Source of the DNA: SVTX01 sp045538195 | Lineage (GTDB): Bacteria; Bacillota; Clostridia; Oscillospirales; CAG-272 | Assembly (NCBI GenBank): GCA_045538195.1 | Contig: JAZSRA010000107.1 | Location: 1 to 64,000 of the forward strand | Length of the DNA stretch: 64,000 nt | Direction of reading: 5' to 3' | Shown here: positions 1-8,084 of the stretch, piece by piece | How positions within the stretch are numbered: the first letter of the stretch is position 1 | How the letters are laid out: each line of letters begins with the position of its first letter | Program-made: the position numbers and the translations under genes | Notes under the pieces: model-generated | Seen by the model: only the letters and a program-made list of their open reading frames with translations | The model's database searches: none | What the model was told of the DNA's origin: nothing

Positions 1-54
1 ATCACGATTGCGATAGCAATCATATCACTCTTTGCGAAAGCAAAGAATATCACT
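1..54. repeat. Palindrome array, locus 1 (edge of window)
   Basis: Two short palindromes, GATTGC-GATA-GCAATC and CTTTGC-GAAA-GCAAAG, are each followed by a constant linker reading ATATCACT. The stems differ but the linker is the same. The array probably continues left of the window. The same design recurs near 24.84-25.01 kb and 41.97-42.13 kb. Confidence 0.6.
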
Positions 55-63
55 AAAAGCAGA

Positions 64-113
64 AAAAGAGAGAGCAAAGCGGCTTTTCTTTCCGCATTGT
101 TCTCTCTTTATGT
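64..113. terminator. Long imperfect hairpin downstream of deoB
   Basis: AAAGAGAGA and GCGG pair with CCGC and TCTCTCTTT across a short T-rich loop. It could end transcripts arriving from either side. The T-tract on either strand is short, so terminator function is inferred. Confidence 0.4.
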
Positions 114-235
114 TTTTATCGCAAGTTTCGCATTTGTTTAACAAATGTATCGGGCTATGCCCATACCCCTATTATAAATTCTCCGATAAGGACATCACCC
201 ATTAGAGGTTTTTTCTTTTGTTTGTCTAATTCAAC

Positions 236-1357
236 TTATTTTAAATAGCTTTCCACCGTCTCGCTGACGTAAGCAAAGCTTTCTTTAACGCCAATATTAT
301 GAGGATTTACCGCGCTTCCGTAAATCAACACGGGAACGTATTCACGCGAATGGTCGGTGGAAGGCGTCTGGGGATCGCAACCGTGGTCGGCGGTGATGAT
401 AAGCAGATCGTCGTCTTTGAGATTTGAAAGAAACTTGCCGAGATAGCCATCGAACTCTGTCATAGCGCGAGCGTATCCCACCGTGTCGTTTCTGTGTCCG
501 TAGGACGAATCAAAGTCCACGAGATTCACGAAGCAAAGACCGCAAAAATCTCCGTCTGCCAATTCAATAGCTCTTTCCATTCCCTCTCGGTTGCTTTTTG
601 TCGGAAAGCTCTCGGTAACACCGCGACCTGCGAAAATATCACTTATCTTGCCCACCGAAATGACGTCGTATCCTTTGTTTTTCAATCGGTCAAGCATAGT
701 TTCGCCGTGAGGCTCAAGAGAATAATCGTGACGTCCCGAAAGCCGCACGAAAGGATGCTCTCCACCAAACGGACGAGCGATAACTCGACCGACGGCGTGC
801 TTGCCCGTCAGCATTTTTCTCGCGATCTCGCAATAGCGGTAAAGCTCATCAAGAGATACACGGCTCTCATGAGCCGCTATCTGAAACACCGAGTCGCCCG
901 AAGTGTAGACGATAAGCGCCCCCGTCCTCAAATGTTCCTCGCCATAGTCGGCGATGACCTGAGTTCCCGAATATGGCTTATTACAGAGAACCTTTTTGCC
1001 TGTCAAGGTCTCAAACTCCTCAATGACATCACTTGGAAATCCGTCGGGGTAGGTAGGCATAGGAGAATCTGACACAAGTCCCGCTATCTCCCAATGTCCC
1101 GTGGTAGTATCCTTGCCACGTGATTTCTCCGCCATCTTTCCGTAAGCCGCTAAAGGAGCATCAACTCCCTTTTTGCCGGCAACCGCACAGCCGTCGATAT
1201 TGAATAATCCGAGGCTTGTGAGATTTGGACAATTAAACTCCTCTCTCTCCACCACGCTGCGTAAGGTATGGCTACCCTCGTCACCAAAATCTGCCGCATC
1301 GGGCAGCTCGCCTACGCCAAAGCTGTCGAGAACTATCAAAAACACTCTTTTTTTCAT
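236..1357 (-). CDS. deoB: Phosphopentomutase
   Basis: A cytosolic alkaline-phosphatase-superfamily mutase that interconverts (deoxy)ribose 1-phosphate and 5-phosphate. The N-terminus carries the metal-binding LDSFGVGELPDA motif (D11). RGKDTTTGHWE near residues 80-90 holds the phosphorylated threonine, and ADHGCDP and the D-H-SRE-PV segment near the C-terminus complete the metal site. The 373-aa length is normal. It is the last gene of deoC-pnp-deoB and starts 2 nt after the pnp stop codon, so the three are almost certainly cotranscribed. The operon turns nucleosides into ribose 5-phosphate or glyceraldehyde 3-phosphate plus acetaldehyde. No DeoR-type regulator is adjacent. Confidence 0.97.
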   Translation of the reverse strand: MKKRVFLIVLDSFGVGELPDAADFGDEGSHTLRSVVEREEFNCPNLTSLGLFNIDGCAVAGKKGVDAPLAAYGKMAEKSRGKDTTTGHWEIAGLVSDSPMPTYPDGFPSDVIEEFETLTGKKVLCNKPYSGTQVIADYGEEHLRTGALIVYTSGDSVFQIAAHESRVSLDELYRYCEIARKMLTGKHAVGRVIARPFGGEHPFVRLSGRHDYSLEPHGETMLDRLKNKGYDVISVGKISDIFAGRGVTESFPTKSNREGMERAIELADGDFCGLCFVNLVDFDSSYGHRNDTVGYARAMTEFDGYLGKFLSNLKDDDLLIITADHGCDPQTPSTDHSREYVPVLIYGSAVNPHNIGVKESFAYVSETVESYLK

Positions 1358-1359
1358 AA

Positions 1360-2172
1360 TTAAACCTTTTCAACAATGCGAGTTACAAGAGCGCAAAATT
1401 CCTTTGCAACTCTGTCGGCGGTCTCCTGAACCTCTTTGTGGGATAAGGGTTCTTTGTTCATACCTGCCGCCATATTGGTAATGCAAGAGATTCCGCAGAC
1501 CTCGAGTCCCATATGACGTGCCGCCATAGCCTCGCATGCGGTACTCATACCAACGGCATCCGCGCCAAGGGTACGGCACATACGGATCTCGGCAGGGGTC
1601 TCGTAATTGGGACCCGTCAGCTGAACGTAAACGCCCTCTTTGATAGATATTCCGCAGTCCACCGCCGTGCGAGCGATGATAGTCCTCATTCTCTTGCTGT
1701 AAACCTCACTCATATCGGGGAATCTTACTCCAAGCTCCTCAATGTTAGCGCCGATAAGAGGACTGGGAACAAAGTTCGAAATATGATCGGTAATTATCAT
1801 AAAATCGCCCGGACGGAAATTGTAATTCACACCGCCTGCGGCGTTGGTAAGTATAAGCTTTTTAGCACCCAACAGACCCATAATACGGGTAGGCATAACA
1901 ACGTCACCGATGGAGTATCCCTCGTAATAGTGAACTCTTCCCTGCATCGCCACTACCGACTTACCCGCAAGATATCCGAAAATGAAGCGTCCCTTGTGTC
2001 CTGCCACGGTGGAAATGGGAAATCCCTCTATCTGGCTGTATTCAACGGTTGCAACCTTTTCAATCTGTTCGGCAAAGTCACCGAGTCCCGAGCCTAAAAT
2101 TATAGCGACCTCGGGGACAAAATCGGTCTTTGCTCTAATGCTTTTTATTGCGTTTTGAAGTTTGTTATACAT
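1360..2172 (-). CDS. Purine-nucleoside phosphorylase (inosine/guanosine type)
   Basis: It splits purine nucleosides with phosphate into base and (deoxy)ribose 1-phosphate. The GSGLGD phosphate-binding loop (27-32), MQGRVHYYEG (76-85), TNAAGG, GPNYETPAE and AVGMSTACEA motifs place it in the PNP-I/MTAP family (PunA/PupG). The frame is open further upstream, but the start chosen at 2172 gives MYNKLQNAIK and follows an AAAGGGA ribosome binding site; the extra residues have no family similarity. The resulting 270 aa is the usual size. It lies between deoC and deoB, which use its sugar phosphate product. Confidence 0.95.
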   Translation of the reverse strand: MYNKLQNAIKSIRAKTDFVPEVAIILGSGLGDFAEQIEKVATVEYSQIEGFPISTVAGHKGRFIFGYLAGKSVVAMQGRVHYYEGYSIGDVVMPTRIMGLLGAKKLILTNAAGGVNYNFRPGDFMIITDHISNFVPSPLIGANIEELGVRFPDMSEVYSKRMRTIIARTAVDCGISIKEGVYVQLTGPNYETPAEIRMCRTLGADAVGMSTACEAMAARHMGLEVCGISCITNMAAGMNKEPLSHKEVQETADRVAKEFCALVTRIVEKV

Positions 2173-2203
2173 AATAAAATCCCTTTCATTTGCCACAGAC
2201 AAC

Positions 2204-2881
2204 TCAATATCCTTTTCCGCTTTCGCCCTTGACGATCTTGACCACTCGGCTGGTTCCAAGTCTGTCCGCACCCGCTTCGAGCATATCCCAGGCGTCTTGA
2301 AGGCTTGAAATACCTCCCGCCGCCTTGACCTTAACACTCGAATCAGAGGACTCACGCATCAGCTTGACATCCTCCACAGTCGCGCCACCGGTAGAAAATC
2401 CCGTGCTGGTCTTGATAAAGTCCGCGCCCGCAAGGCTGACCACACGGCACATCTGCATCTTCTCACTCTCAGAAAGCAGACAGGTCTCGATAATAACCTT
2501 CAAAACCTTATCTCCGCAAGCCGCCTTGATCTCGCTTATCTCGTTCATCAGATAACCGAAATTTCTCGCCTTAAGCTCACCTATATTTATGACCATATCG
2601 ATCTCGTCAGCGCCGTTTTCAATAGCGTCCTTGGTTTCAAACACTTTGACCGCGGTAGTCTGGTATCCGTTGGGAAATCCAATGACCGTGCAGATCTTGA
2701 GCCTCTCACCAACGTATTCCTTGGCGCGTTTTACGAAGGCGGGGGGTATGCAGACCGACGCTACGCCGTACTTTATACCGTCTCCCAACACCTCTCGTAT
2801 CTCGTTCCACGTAGCGGTCTGCGCGAGCAGAGTGTGATCGCACGAGGAAAGTATTCTTTGCAGTTTTTCGTTAGCTTCCAT
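2204..2881 (-). CDS. deoC: Deoxyribose-phosphate aldolase
   Basis: A class I aldolase cleaving 2-deoxyribose 5-phosphate to glyceraldehyde 3-phosphate and acetaldehyde. FIKTSTGF (Schiff-base lysine K157), VIIETCLL and VKAAGGI are the conserved barrel strands, and CDHTLLAQ is the N-terminal substrate motif. The 225-aa length matches the short bacterial class. It is the first gene of the salvage operon and is followed after 31 nt by pnp. A sigma-A promoter at 2918-2946 serves the operon. Confidence 0.96.
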   Translation of the reverse strand: MEANEKLQRILSSCDHTLLAQTATWNEIREVLGDGIKYGVASVCIPPAFVKRAKEYVGERLKICTVIGFPNGYQTTAVKVFETKDAIENGADEIDMVINIGELKARNFGYLMNEISEIKAACGDKVLKVIIETCLLSESEKMQMCRVVSLAGADFIKTSTGFSTGGATVEDVKLMRESSDSSVKVKAAGGISSLQDAWDMLEAGADRLGTSRVVKIVKGESGKGY

Positions 2882-2917
2882 AATTTCATCTCCCGACGTT
2901 TATTCTCTACGTTATTT

Positions 2918-2946
2918 ATTATACCATATCATTTAAAAAATTGCAA
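2918..2946 (-). promoter_or_regulatory. Sigma-A promoter of deoC-pnp-deoB
   Basis: TTGCAA and TATAAT are separated by exactly 17 bp, with the -10 box about 36 bp before the deoC start codon. Confidence 0.75.
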
Positions 2947-2974
2947 TAAAAAGGAACAGATTTTTGTCTGTTCC
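2946..2974 (-). terminator. Intrinsic terminator of mntP
   Basis: GGAACAGA pairs with its complement over a short loop, followed on the minus strand by TTTTTA, just after the mntP stop codon. Confidence 0.8.
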
Positions 2975-2984
2975 CTAATATATG

Positions 2985-3581
2985 TCACTCGCCCAAAAAC
3001 GACTTGACAAGAATAATTATTCCGATGATTACTAGTATTGCCCCACCAAAGATCGATGCCTTGTTCGCAAGCTTTGTTCCAAATACCTTACCGATGTATA
3101 TTCCCGCTACGCATATAGCGAATGTCAAGGCCGAGATAATTGCAACGCTTATCAGAACGTCGGTAAACTGATACTTGTCTGCCGCCATTTGCACTCCACC
3201 CGACATAGCGTCGATAGACGTCGCAATTCCTTGAACCAAAAGTATACCGAACGTCAGCCTGCCGCAGTTTTCGTCCTCACTCTCTTTGCATTTGATTCCG
3301 TCGAATATCATTTTGCAGCCAATATAGCCAAGCAGTCCGAAGGCTATCCAAGGAATAAATGCCTCTAATGCGGTAAAGTAATGTGCCACCGTGGTGACCA
3401 GCACCCATCCAATCATAGGCATAAGGCCCTGAAAAATCGCAAAGGTTCCCGCGATCAGCACCACACGGGGAAGCTTCATTTTCGGCTCGTGAAGTCCGTT
3501 TGCGAGTGAGACCGAAAAAGCGTCCATGGCAAGTCCAAAACCAAGTCCAATTGCCGTTAAAATAATCACTTCGATTGGCAT
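2985..3581 (-). CDS. mntP: MntP-type manganese efflux pump
   Basis: An inner-membrane exporter protecting against Mn(II) excess. The protein is hydrophobic with about six membrane helices and has the family signatures GLAMDAFSVSLANG near the N-terminus and ATSIDAMSGG in the second half, which are the two inverted repeats carrying the metal-binding aspartates. The start at 3581 (MPIEVIILTAIG) is preceded by AAAGGG at good spacing; an upstream in-frame Met would give a polar extension atypical of the family. The length is 198 aa. Its leader contains a yybP-ykoY type riboswitch and terminator, so expression should rise with intracellular manganese. Confidence 0.93.
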   Translation of the reverse strand: MPIEVIILTAIGLGFGLAMDAFSVSLANGLHEPKMKLPRVVLIAGTFAIFQGLMPMIGWVLVTTVAHYFTALEAFIPWIAFGLLGYIGCKMIFDGIKCKESEDENCGRLTFGILLVQGIATSIDAMSGGVQMAADKYQFTDVLISVAIISALTFAICVAGIYIGKVFGTKLANKASIFGGAILVIIGIIILVKSFLGE

Positions 3582-3630
3582 TTTAAAAACCCTTTCAAAA
3601 TCACGTAAAATTAGCATCATCTCTGCCAAA

Positions 3631-3667
3631 ATAATAAAAAGGACCTACCCGCCTCAGCAGATAAGTC
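3631..3667 (-). terminator. Riboswitch-controlled terminator in the mntP leader
   Basis: GACUUAUCUGC pairs along all 11 positions (with G-U wobbles) with GCGGGUAGGUC over a UGAG loop, followed by CUUUUUAUUAUUUU. Its 5' arm contains ACUUAU, the 3' strand of the riboswitch P1 helix, so P1 and the terminator exclude each other. Metal binding that stabilises P1 would allow readthrough into mntP. Confidence 0.8.
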
Positions 3668-3743
3668 TCATCATTAAAGGTAAAGCCAGAGATAATTCTC
3701 ATTATGTTGACTGTACCGCGCAAGCGCCGACTACTCACTTATT
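3661..3743 (-). ncRNA. yybP-ykoY manganese riboswitch
   Basis: The RNA begins AUAAGUGAGUAG and ends GAUGAGACUUAU, so AUAAGU and ACUUAU close the P1 helix. GAGUAG, AGUCAACAU, CUCUGGCUUU and GAGAC are the conserved blocks of the family's two metal-binding loops. The aptamer starts within a few bases of the predicted transcription start and sits before mntP, a known member of this regulon. The assignment is by motif recognition, not a covariance search. Confidence 0.85.
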
Positions 3744-3750
3744 CTAACGC

Positions 3751-3779
3751 ATTATATCATAAGACACGACCTTTGTCAA
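3751..3779 (-). promoter_or_regulatory. Sigma-A promoter of mntP riboswitch leader
   Basis: Perfect TTGACA and TATAAT boxes with a 17-bp spacer. The predicted start is within about 10 nt of the aptamer's first base. Confidence 0.88.
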
Positions 3780-3915
3780 GAGATTTTGAAAAAAATCTAA
3801 ATAGGCAATTAACCAATCTTTATTGGTAAAATCAAATAACATTGTTTTGCAAATGTTAACCAAACTTTAAATCCTTGACATTTTTTTAAATTTTATTCAA
3901 AAATCATTCATCCTC

Positions 3916-3944
3916 TTGCTTTTTGTTTCATATTTTGATAAAAT
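3916..3944 (+). promoter_or_regulatory. Probable promoter of the lipid kinase gene
   Basis: TTGCTT and TAAAAT are separated by 17 bp, 43 bp before the start codon. The flanking 3780-3915 stretch is AT-rich and shows no gene. Confidence 0.5.
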
Positions 3945-3987
3945 ATTGTTGAATTACAACCCCAAAAGGTATATAGGAGACATTTTT

Positions 3988-4851
3988 ATGAAGTATTACG
4001 TTTTGTTTAACCCGTATTCGGGAAACGGTGGAGCAAAAGCAAGAGCTGAGGAGCTTCAAAAACAGTACGGCGAAGCTGATGTCATAGATATTACCTCTAT
4101 CAAAAGTCCCGAGGCCTTTCTCGCCCCCTTAACCGAGAACGATATAGTAGTTATCTGCGGCGGAGACGGAACTCTCAACCGTTTTGCCAACGCTACCTAC
4201 GACATCGATTACAAATGCGACGTTCTTTTTGCCGCAACGGGAACAGGTAACGATTTTCTTGCCGATCTGGGTAAGACTCGTGAGGATGCGCCATTCTCCG
4301 TCAAAAAATATCTCCGCGATCTCCCTACCGTCACCGTAAACGGCAAGACCTCCTACTTCCTTAACGGCGTAGGCTACGGTATCGACGGCTACTGCTGCGA
4401 GGTCGGAGACCGTCAGAAGCTTGAAAAGCCCGGCGAACCCGTAAACTATACCGGTATCGCCATCAAGGGACTTCTCGGAAAGTTCAAGCCCGCAAACGCA
4501 AAGATCACCGTTGACGGCGTCGAGTATAGCTTCAAAAAGGTCTGGCTCGCGCCCACGATGCACGGCAGATACTACGGCGGCGGTATGATATGCGCCCCCG
4601 AACAGGATAGACTTGCCGAGGACAAAATGAATACCCTCGTGGTCTGGCACAGCTCGGGTAAGCTTTCAACGCTTATGGCGTTCCCCTCTATCTTCAAAGG
4701 CGAGCATGTCAAGAAAACGAAGATGATCAAGATCATCAAGGGACACGAGATAACCGTTGAGTTTGACCGTCCCTGCGCCCTCCAGATCGACGGCGAAACC
4801 GTCCTTGGCGTCACAACCTATACCGCAAAATCCGCTCTTAAAGCGGATTAA
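3988..4851 (+). CDS. Diacylglycerol/lipid kinase family protein (DAGK catalytic domain)
   Basis: A soluble ATP-dependent kinase of the DagK/YegS/BmrU superfamily, probably phosphorylating diacylglycerol or another membrane lipid. NPYSGNG (8-14) and the nucleotide loop CGGDGTLNR (57-65) are diagnostic, ATGTGNDFL follows, and the C-terminal half is the beta-sandwich domain (QIDGE segment). The start at 3988 follows AGGAG; an upstream in-frame Met lacks a ribosome binding site. The product is 287 aa, normal for the family. It is a single-gene unit ended by a strong terminator. The exact lipid substrate cannot be read from the sequence. Confidence 0.88.
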   Translation: MKYYVLFNPYSGNGGAKARAEELQKQYGEADVIDITSIKSPEAFLAPLTENDIVVICGGDGTLNRFANATYDIDYKCDVLFAATGTGNDFLADLGKTREDAPFSVKKYLRDLPTVTVNGKTSYFLNGVGYGIDGYCCEVGDRQKLEKPGEPVNYTGIAIKGLLGKFKPANAKITVDGVEYSFKKVWLAPTMHGRYYGGGMICAPEQDRLAEDKMNTLVVWHSSGKLSTLMAFPSIFKGEHVKKTKMIKIIKGHEITVEFDRPCALQIDGETVLGVTTYTAKSALKAD

Positions 4852-4859
4852 TAAAAGCA

Positions 4860-4891
4860 CCTCGCAGACTTGGTCGTCTGCGAGGTTTTTT
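4860..4891 (+). terminator. Intrinsic terminator of the lipid kinase gene
   Basis: CCTCGCAGAC and GTCTGCGAGG form a perfect 10-bp stem followed by six T residues. Confidence 0.9.
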
Positions 4892-5016
4892 CAAGCCTTA
4901 TAGCGAATTTCGAAACTACAAAATAAATTATTGGCGAAAAACTGTAAATATACACTACGAATAGAAAAGACACGCCTTGAATATACTTTTTGTGAGAAAA
5001 TAATTCGAGGTGGACT

Positions 5017-5541
5017 ATGAAAAGATCAATTGGCTTGTGGCAACTGATGGGCTTTGCGGTGACGTCGCTCTGCGGCACTCTACTGCACTTTTTATACGAT
5101 TGGACGGGCAATTCCCTTATAGTCGCTCCCTTTTCGGGGATAAATGAATCCACTTGGGAACACATGAAGCTGCTCTTTTGGCCTATGTTCGTCTTTGCCA
5201 TTGTTCAAAGCTTTTTCTTCAAGGATCGAAAAGACTTTTGGTGCGTCAAGCTCAAAGGTGTGCTTCTCGGACTTATACTGATTCCTGTTCTCTTTTACAC
5301 CTACAACGGTGTAATCGGTCAGTCGCCTGACTGGATCAACATTGCGATTTTCTTTATTTCGGCGGCTGCCGCGTATATCTTTGAAACACGGCTTTTTAAT
5401 CACAAAACGACAATATGCAAGTCCCCCAAAAAGCCTATCGCAGCGCTATGCGTGATCGCGATCCTGTTCGTGGTCTTCACCTTTGCCACACCCGAGATCG
5501 GCATCTTCAAGGATCCGATCACGGGAACTTACGGAATATAA
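5017..5541 (+). CDS. Small membrane protein, DUF6512-like
   Basis: A 174-aa protein with about five hydrophobic helices. The N-terminal stretch GTLLHFLYDWTG followed by PFSGINESTWEHMKLLF resembles the DUF6512 family of Clostridia; its function is unknown. The start is supported by GAGGTGG seven bases upstream. The C-terminus ends DPITGTYGI, and the DNA encoding this end with its stop codon is repeated twice more downstream (5511-5624), an unusual arrangement. No operon partner is apparent. Confidence 0.75.
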   Translation: MKRSIGLWQLMGFAVTSLCGTLLHFLYDWTGNSLIVAPFSGINESTWEHMKLLFWPMFVFAIVQSFFFKDRKDFWCVKLKGVLLGLILIPVLFYTYNGVIGQSPDWINIAIFFISAAAAYIFETRLFNHKTTICKSPKKPIAALCVIAILFVVFTFATPEIGIFKDPITGTYGI

Positions 5542-5624
5542 TTATAACGAGGATCCAATCATGGGAACCTACGGGATATAATTATAATGAGGATCCGATC
5601 ACGGAAACCTACGGGACATGAATA
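5511..5624 (+). repeat. Three 40-bp tandem copies of a gene's 3' end
   Basis: Units begin at GGATCC at 5511, 5551 and 5591. Unit 1 encodes the last residues and stop codon of the preceding gene. Units 2 and 3 are diverged copies that would encode DPIMGTYGI-stop and DPITETYGT-stop. The period is not a multiple of three, so the copies lie in different frames. Confidence 0.9.
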
Positions 5625-5628
5625 AAAC

Positions 5629-5652
5629 GCCTCCGCAAAACTTTGCGGAGGC
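5629..5652. terminator. Bidirectional terminator between convergent genes
   Basis: GCCTCCGCAAA pairs with TTTGCGGAGGC between the membrane protein gene and malQ, with AT-rich flanks on both sides. Confidence 0.75.
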
Positions 5653-5690
5653 GCCTTATCTTATATTTATTTGATCTTTTCTAACCGACC

Positions 5691-7178
5691 TTATCTGCCG
5701 CAACGCTTTACCATCGATGCTACCTTTTCCTTAAGCTCGTCATTAACACTCTTGGGGTCAAGTCTCCATTGCCAGTTGCCCTCTGCCACCGCAGGAGTAT
5801 TCATTCTTCCCTTTGCATTTGTCAGTTCAAGATAATCCTGCATAGGGACGATACAAAGGTTAGCTCGGCTCATCATAGCAGCTTCAATAGTCGCGTATGT
5901 AAGGCTCTGACCTTCGCGCACGGGACACTCGCGCAAAAATCTCTTTCTGTTTGCGCCCTTGAGCGTCTTACACCATGAAGCGGTGCAATCAGAGTCGTGT
6001 GAACCCGAATAGACGACACAGTTGTCGGTTTCGAACATTTTGGGCATATATTCACTGTCCTCGGCGTAAAACCCGAACTGCATGATCTTCATGCCTGGAA
6101 ATCCCGTTGTAGCCAAAAGCTCACGAACGTCATCGGTTATGAATCCGAGATCCTCGGCGATTATCTTTGACTTAGGCATAGCTCCTCTGATCGCTTCAAA
6201 AAGAGCAAGACCTGGAGCTTGACACCATTCTCCTCTGCGAGCGTTTTTGTCGCCGTAAGGAATGGCATAGTAGCTTGCAAATCCTCTGAAATGGTCGATT
6301 CTGAGAATATCATAAAGAGCGAAAGCCGAGCGGACACGCGCTATCCACCACTCAAAATGCTCTCTCTCCATTTTTCTCCAATCGTATATGGGATTGCCCC
6401 AAAGCTGACCGTCCTCGCAATATGCGTCGGGAGGACATCCCGCAACTTCAAGGGGATTATAATCGTCGTCAAGTAAAAACTGCGCGGGGGCAGCCCAAAC
6501 GTCAACGCTATCGTGCGCGACGTAGATCGGAATGTCACCGATGATAGAAATTCCCTTTTTATGGGCGTAATCTTTGACCGCCTTCCACTGCTTGAAGAAT
6601 TCGAACTGTATCCACTTCCAGAAATCATTCTCGTCTTTATACTTATCAGCGTTCATTCGAGCCTGACGGGAATTTTTTTCACAATCATCCCATTCGGTCC
6701 ATGGTCTCCAACCGTTCTTGATCTTGAGCGCCATAAAAAGAGCATAATCGTCAATCCAATCGGTATTCTTGCGACAGAAGGACGAAAATTCCCCACCCTT
6801 TTTATATCTTGAATACGCCTTACGCAAAATATCGTATCTTACGTTGAAAAGCCAACCGTAATTAACTTTTTTTGCCTTACTTTTCGCACTCTTGAGTTCA
6901 TCAGCAGTAAGCAGACCTTCCCCTGCCAGAAGATCAAGATCAACAAAATAAGGGTTACCCGCCGCGGAAGCGGGCGACTGATAAGGGCTATCGCCATAGG
7001 ACGTGGGGTTCATAGGAAGAACCTGCCAACAGGTTTGATTGGTGTCGGCAAGAAAATCAACAAAATCAAATGCTCCTTTGCCAAACGATCCGATGCCATA
7101 GGCACAGGGCAAAGAGCTTATGGGCATCAAAATGCCGCACTTATGCTTAAATCCAAAATTTTGGGTGTTGTTTTTCAA
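5691..7178 (-). CDS. malQ: 4-alpha-glucanotransferase (amylomaltase, GH77)
   Basis: It transfers maltosyl and longer alpha-1,4-glucan segments between maltodextrins in the cytosol. The catalytic set is visible: nucleophile D295 in ILRIDHFRGF, acid/base E342 in IIAEDLG and transition-state D395 in SGSHDSD. The N-terminus has the usual LPISSLPCAYGIGSFG and the NPTSYGDSPYQSPS-like loop. At 495 aa it is full length. The start is a TTG codon at 7178 with GGAGAG seven bases upstream; the next ATG would remove the first conserved strand. It stands alone, driven by a consensus promoter. Confidence 0.96.
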   Translation of the reverse strand: MKNNTQNFGFKHKCGILMPISSLPCAYGIGSFGKGAFDFVDFLADTNQTCWQVLPMNPTSYGDSPYQSPASAAGNPYFVDLDLLAGEGLLTADELKSAKSKAKKVNYGWLFNVRYDILRKAYSRYKKGGEFSSFCRKNTDWIDDYALFMALKIKNGWRPWTEWDDCEKNSRQARMNADKYKDENDFWKWIQFEFFKQWKAVKDYAHKKGISIIGDIPIYVAHDSVDVWAAPAQFLLDDDYNPLEVAGCPPDAYCEDGQLWGNPIYDWRKMEREHFEWWIARVRSAFALYDILRIDHFRGFASYYAIPYGDKNARRGEWCQAPGLALFEAIRGAMPKSKIIAEDLGFITDDVRELLATTGFPGMKIMQFGFYAEDSEYMPKMFETDNCVVYSGSHDSDCTASWCKTLKGANRKRFLRECPVREGQSLTYATIEAAMMSRANLCIVPMQDYLELTNAKGRMNTPAVAEGNWQWRLDPKSVNDELKEKVASMVKRCGR

Positions 7179-7228
7179 AATATTACTCTCCGCAAATTGA
7201 AATTGAATAATATAATAATTGCAATATC

Positions 7229-7257
7229 AGTATAACATCTTAAAATAATTTTGTCAA
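7229..7257 (-). promoter_or_regulatory. Sigma-A promoter of malQ
   Basis: TTGACA and TATACT with a 17-bp spacer, about 50 bp before the TTG start codon. Confidence 0.8.
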
Positions 7258-7364
7258 GAAAAATAATGTTATGCTGTTATAACGAAACAAGGGCATTTTT
7301 GGTTAAGATTGTCGTTTTTATTAATGTTTTGTTTTGTTTTCTACAATTTGTTACAATATCCGAC

Positions 7365-7404
7365 AAAAAACAGATCGGCCGATGGCAAAAACCAACGACC
7401 GATC
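7365..7404 (-). terminator. Terminator of the fakB-fakA-plsY operon
   Basis: A 13-position stem (GATCGGTCGTTGG with CCATCGGCCGATC, one mismatch) is followed on the minus strand by TGTTTTTTG, 12 nt after the plsY stop codon. Confidence 0.88.
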
Positions 7405-7415
7405 AGGATATTTAA

Positions 7416-8072
7416 TTATTTCTTTTTGCTCTTCTTACCCTTGGATGAGTAAAGCTGGAATTTAGACTCTTTTCCGTTTGCGAGCCTTACAAAGTTTTCT
7501 TTATGCCTCCACGCCATAAACAAAACCGAAGCGGCGCACAGGAGTATAGCAGGGACAGAAGCTCCGAAGAACCAGAGTGCAAAGGGACAAACAAGCATAG
7601 CAACTGTCGTGGAAAGAGACATATATTCGGTAACCAACAAAAGCACCACCATTACGGCAGTAGCTATAAGTCCGACCTTCCAATCTACCGCCCACATAGC
7701 AGAGAGACAGACGAGAAATCCTTTTCCACCGCGAAATCCGTACCATACAGGATATGCGTGTCCTATCATAGAGAAGAGACAAGTAAAGGTCACTCCAAGA
7801 TGCCATTCTCCCCAAAGGTTATTGAACACGATACCGAAAATCACCGCAGGCAGAGCGGATTTCAACAGGTCAAGTATCATGACAACTATAGCCCATTTCA
7901 TACCAAAGTTACGCTTAAAATTGGTAAATCCGGGATTTTTGCTGCCAAGAGTTCGGATATCCTTGCCATAAATAGCCTTTGAAAGGATTATGGCGGGGTT
8001 TATACCCGAAACAAGATATGCACTGACCGCAGCCAAAGCAAAGATGGCAACAGTTAAAAATTCAAATTTCAT
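7416..8072 (-). CDS. plsY: Acyl-phosphate:glycerol-3-phosphate acyltransferase
   Basis: A membrane enzyme making 1-acyl-glycerol 3-phosphate from acyl phosphate, the first committed step of phospholipid synthesis in Gram-positives. It has about five membrane segments and the family motifs SGINPA (22-27), LGSKNPGFTN (42-50) and FRGGKG (113-118). At 218 aa it is normal, with a basic C-terminal tail. It starts 12 nt after the stop codon of the fatty acid kinase gene, so acyl phosphate made by FakA/FakB is delivered to an enzyme encoded in the same transcript. Confidence 0.95.
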   Translation of the reverse strand: MKFEFLTVAIFALAAVSAYLVSGINPAIILSKAIYGKDIRTLGSKNPGFTNFKRNFGMKWAIVVMILDLLKSALPAVIFGIVFNNLWGEWHLGVTFTCLFSMIGHAYPVWYGFRGGKGFLVCLSAMWAVDWKVGLIATAVMVVLLLVTEYMSLSTTVAMLVCPFALWFFGASVPAILLCAASVLFMAWRHKENFVRLANGKESKFQLYSSKGKKSKKK

Positions 8073-8084
8073 AGATCTAACCTT

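Noticed and set aside
494..1072. Long open frame opposite deoB, and similar antisense frames opposite oppD, oppA, ktrB, GH2 and the surface genes
   Set aside because: These mirror the codon pattern of real genes on the other strand and lack start signals and family motifs.
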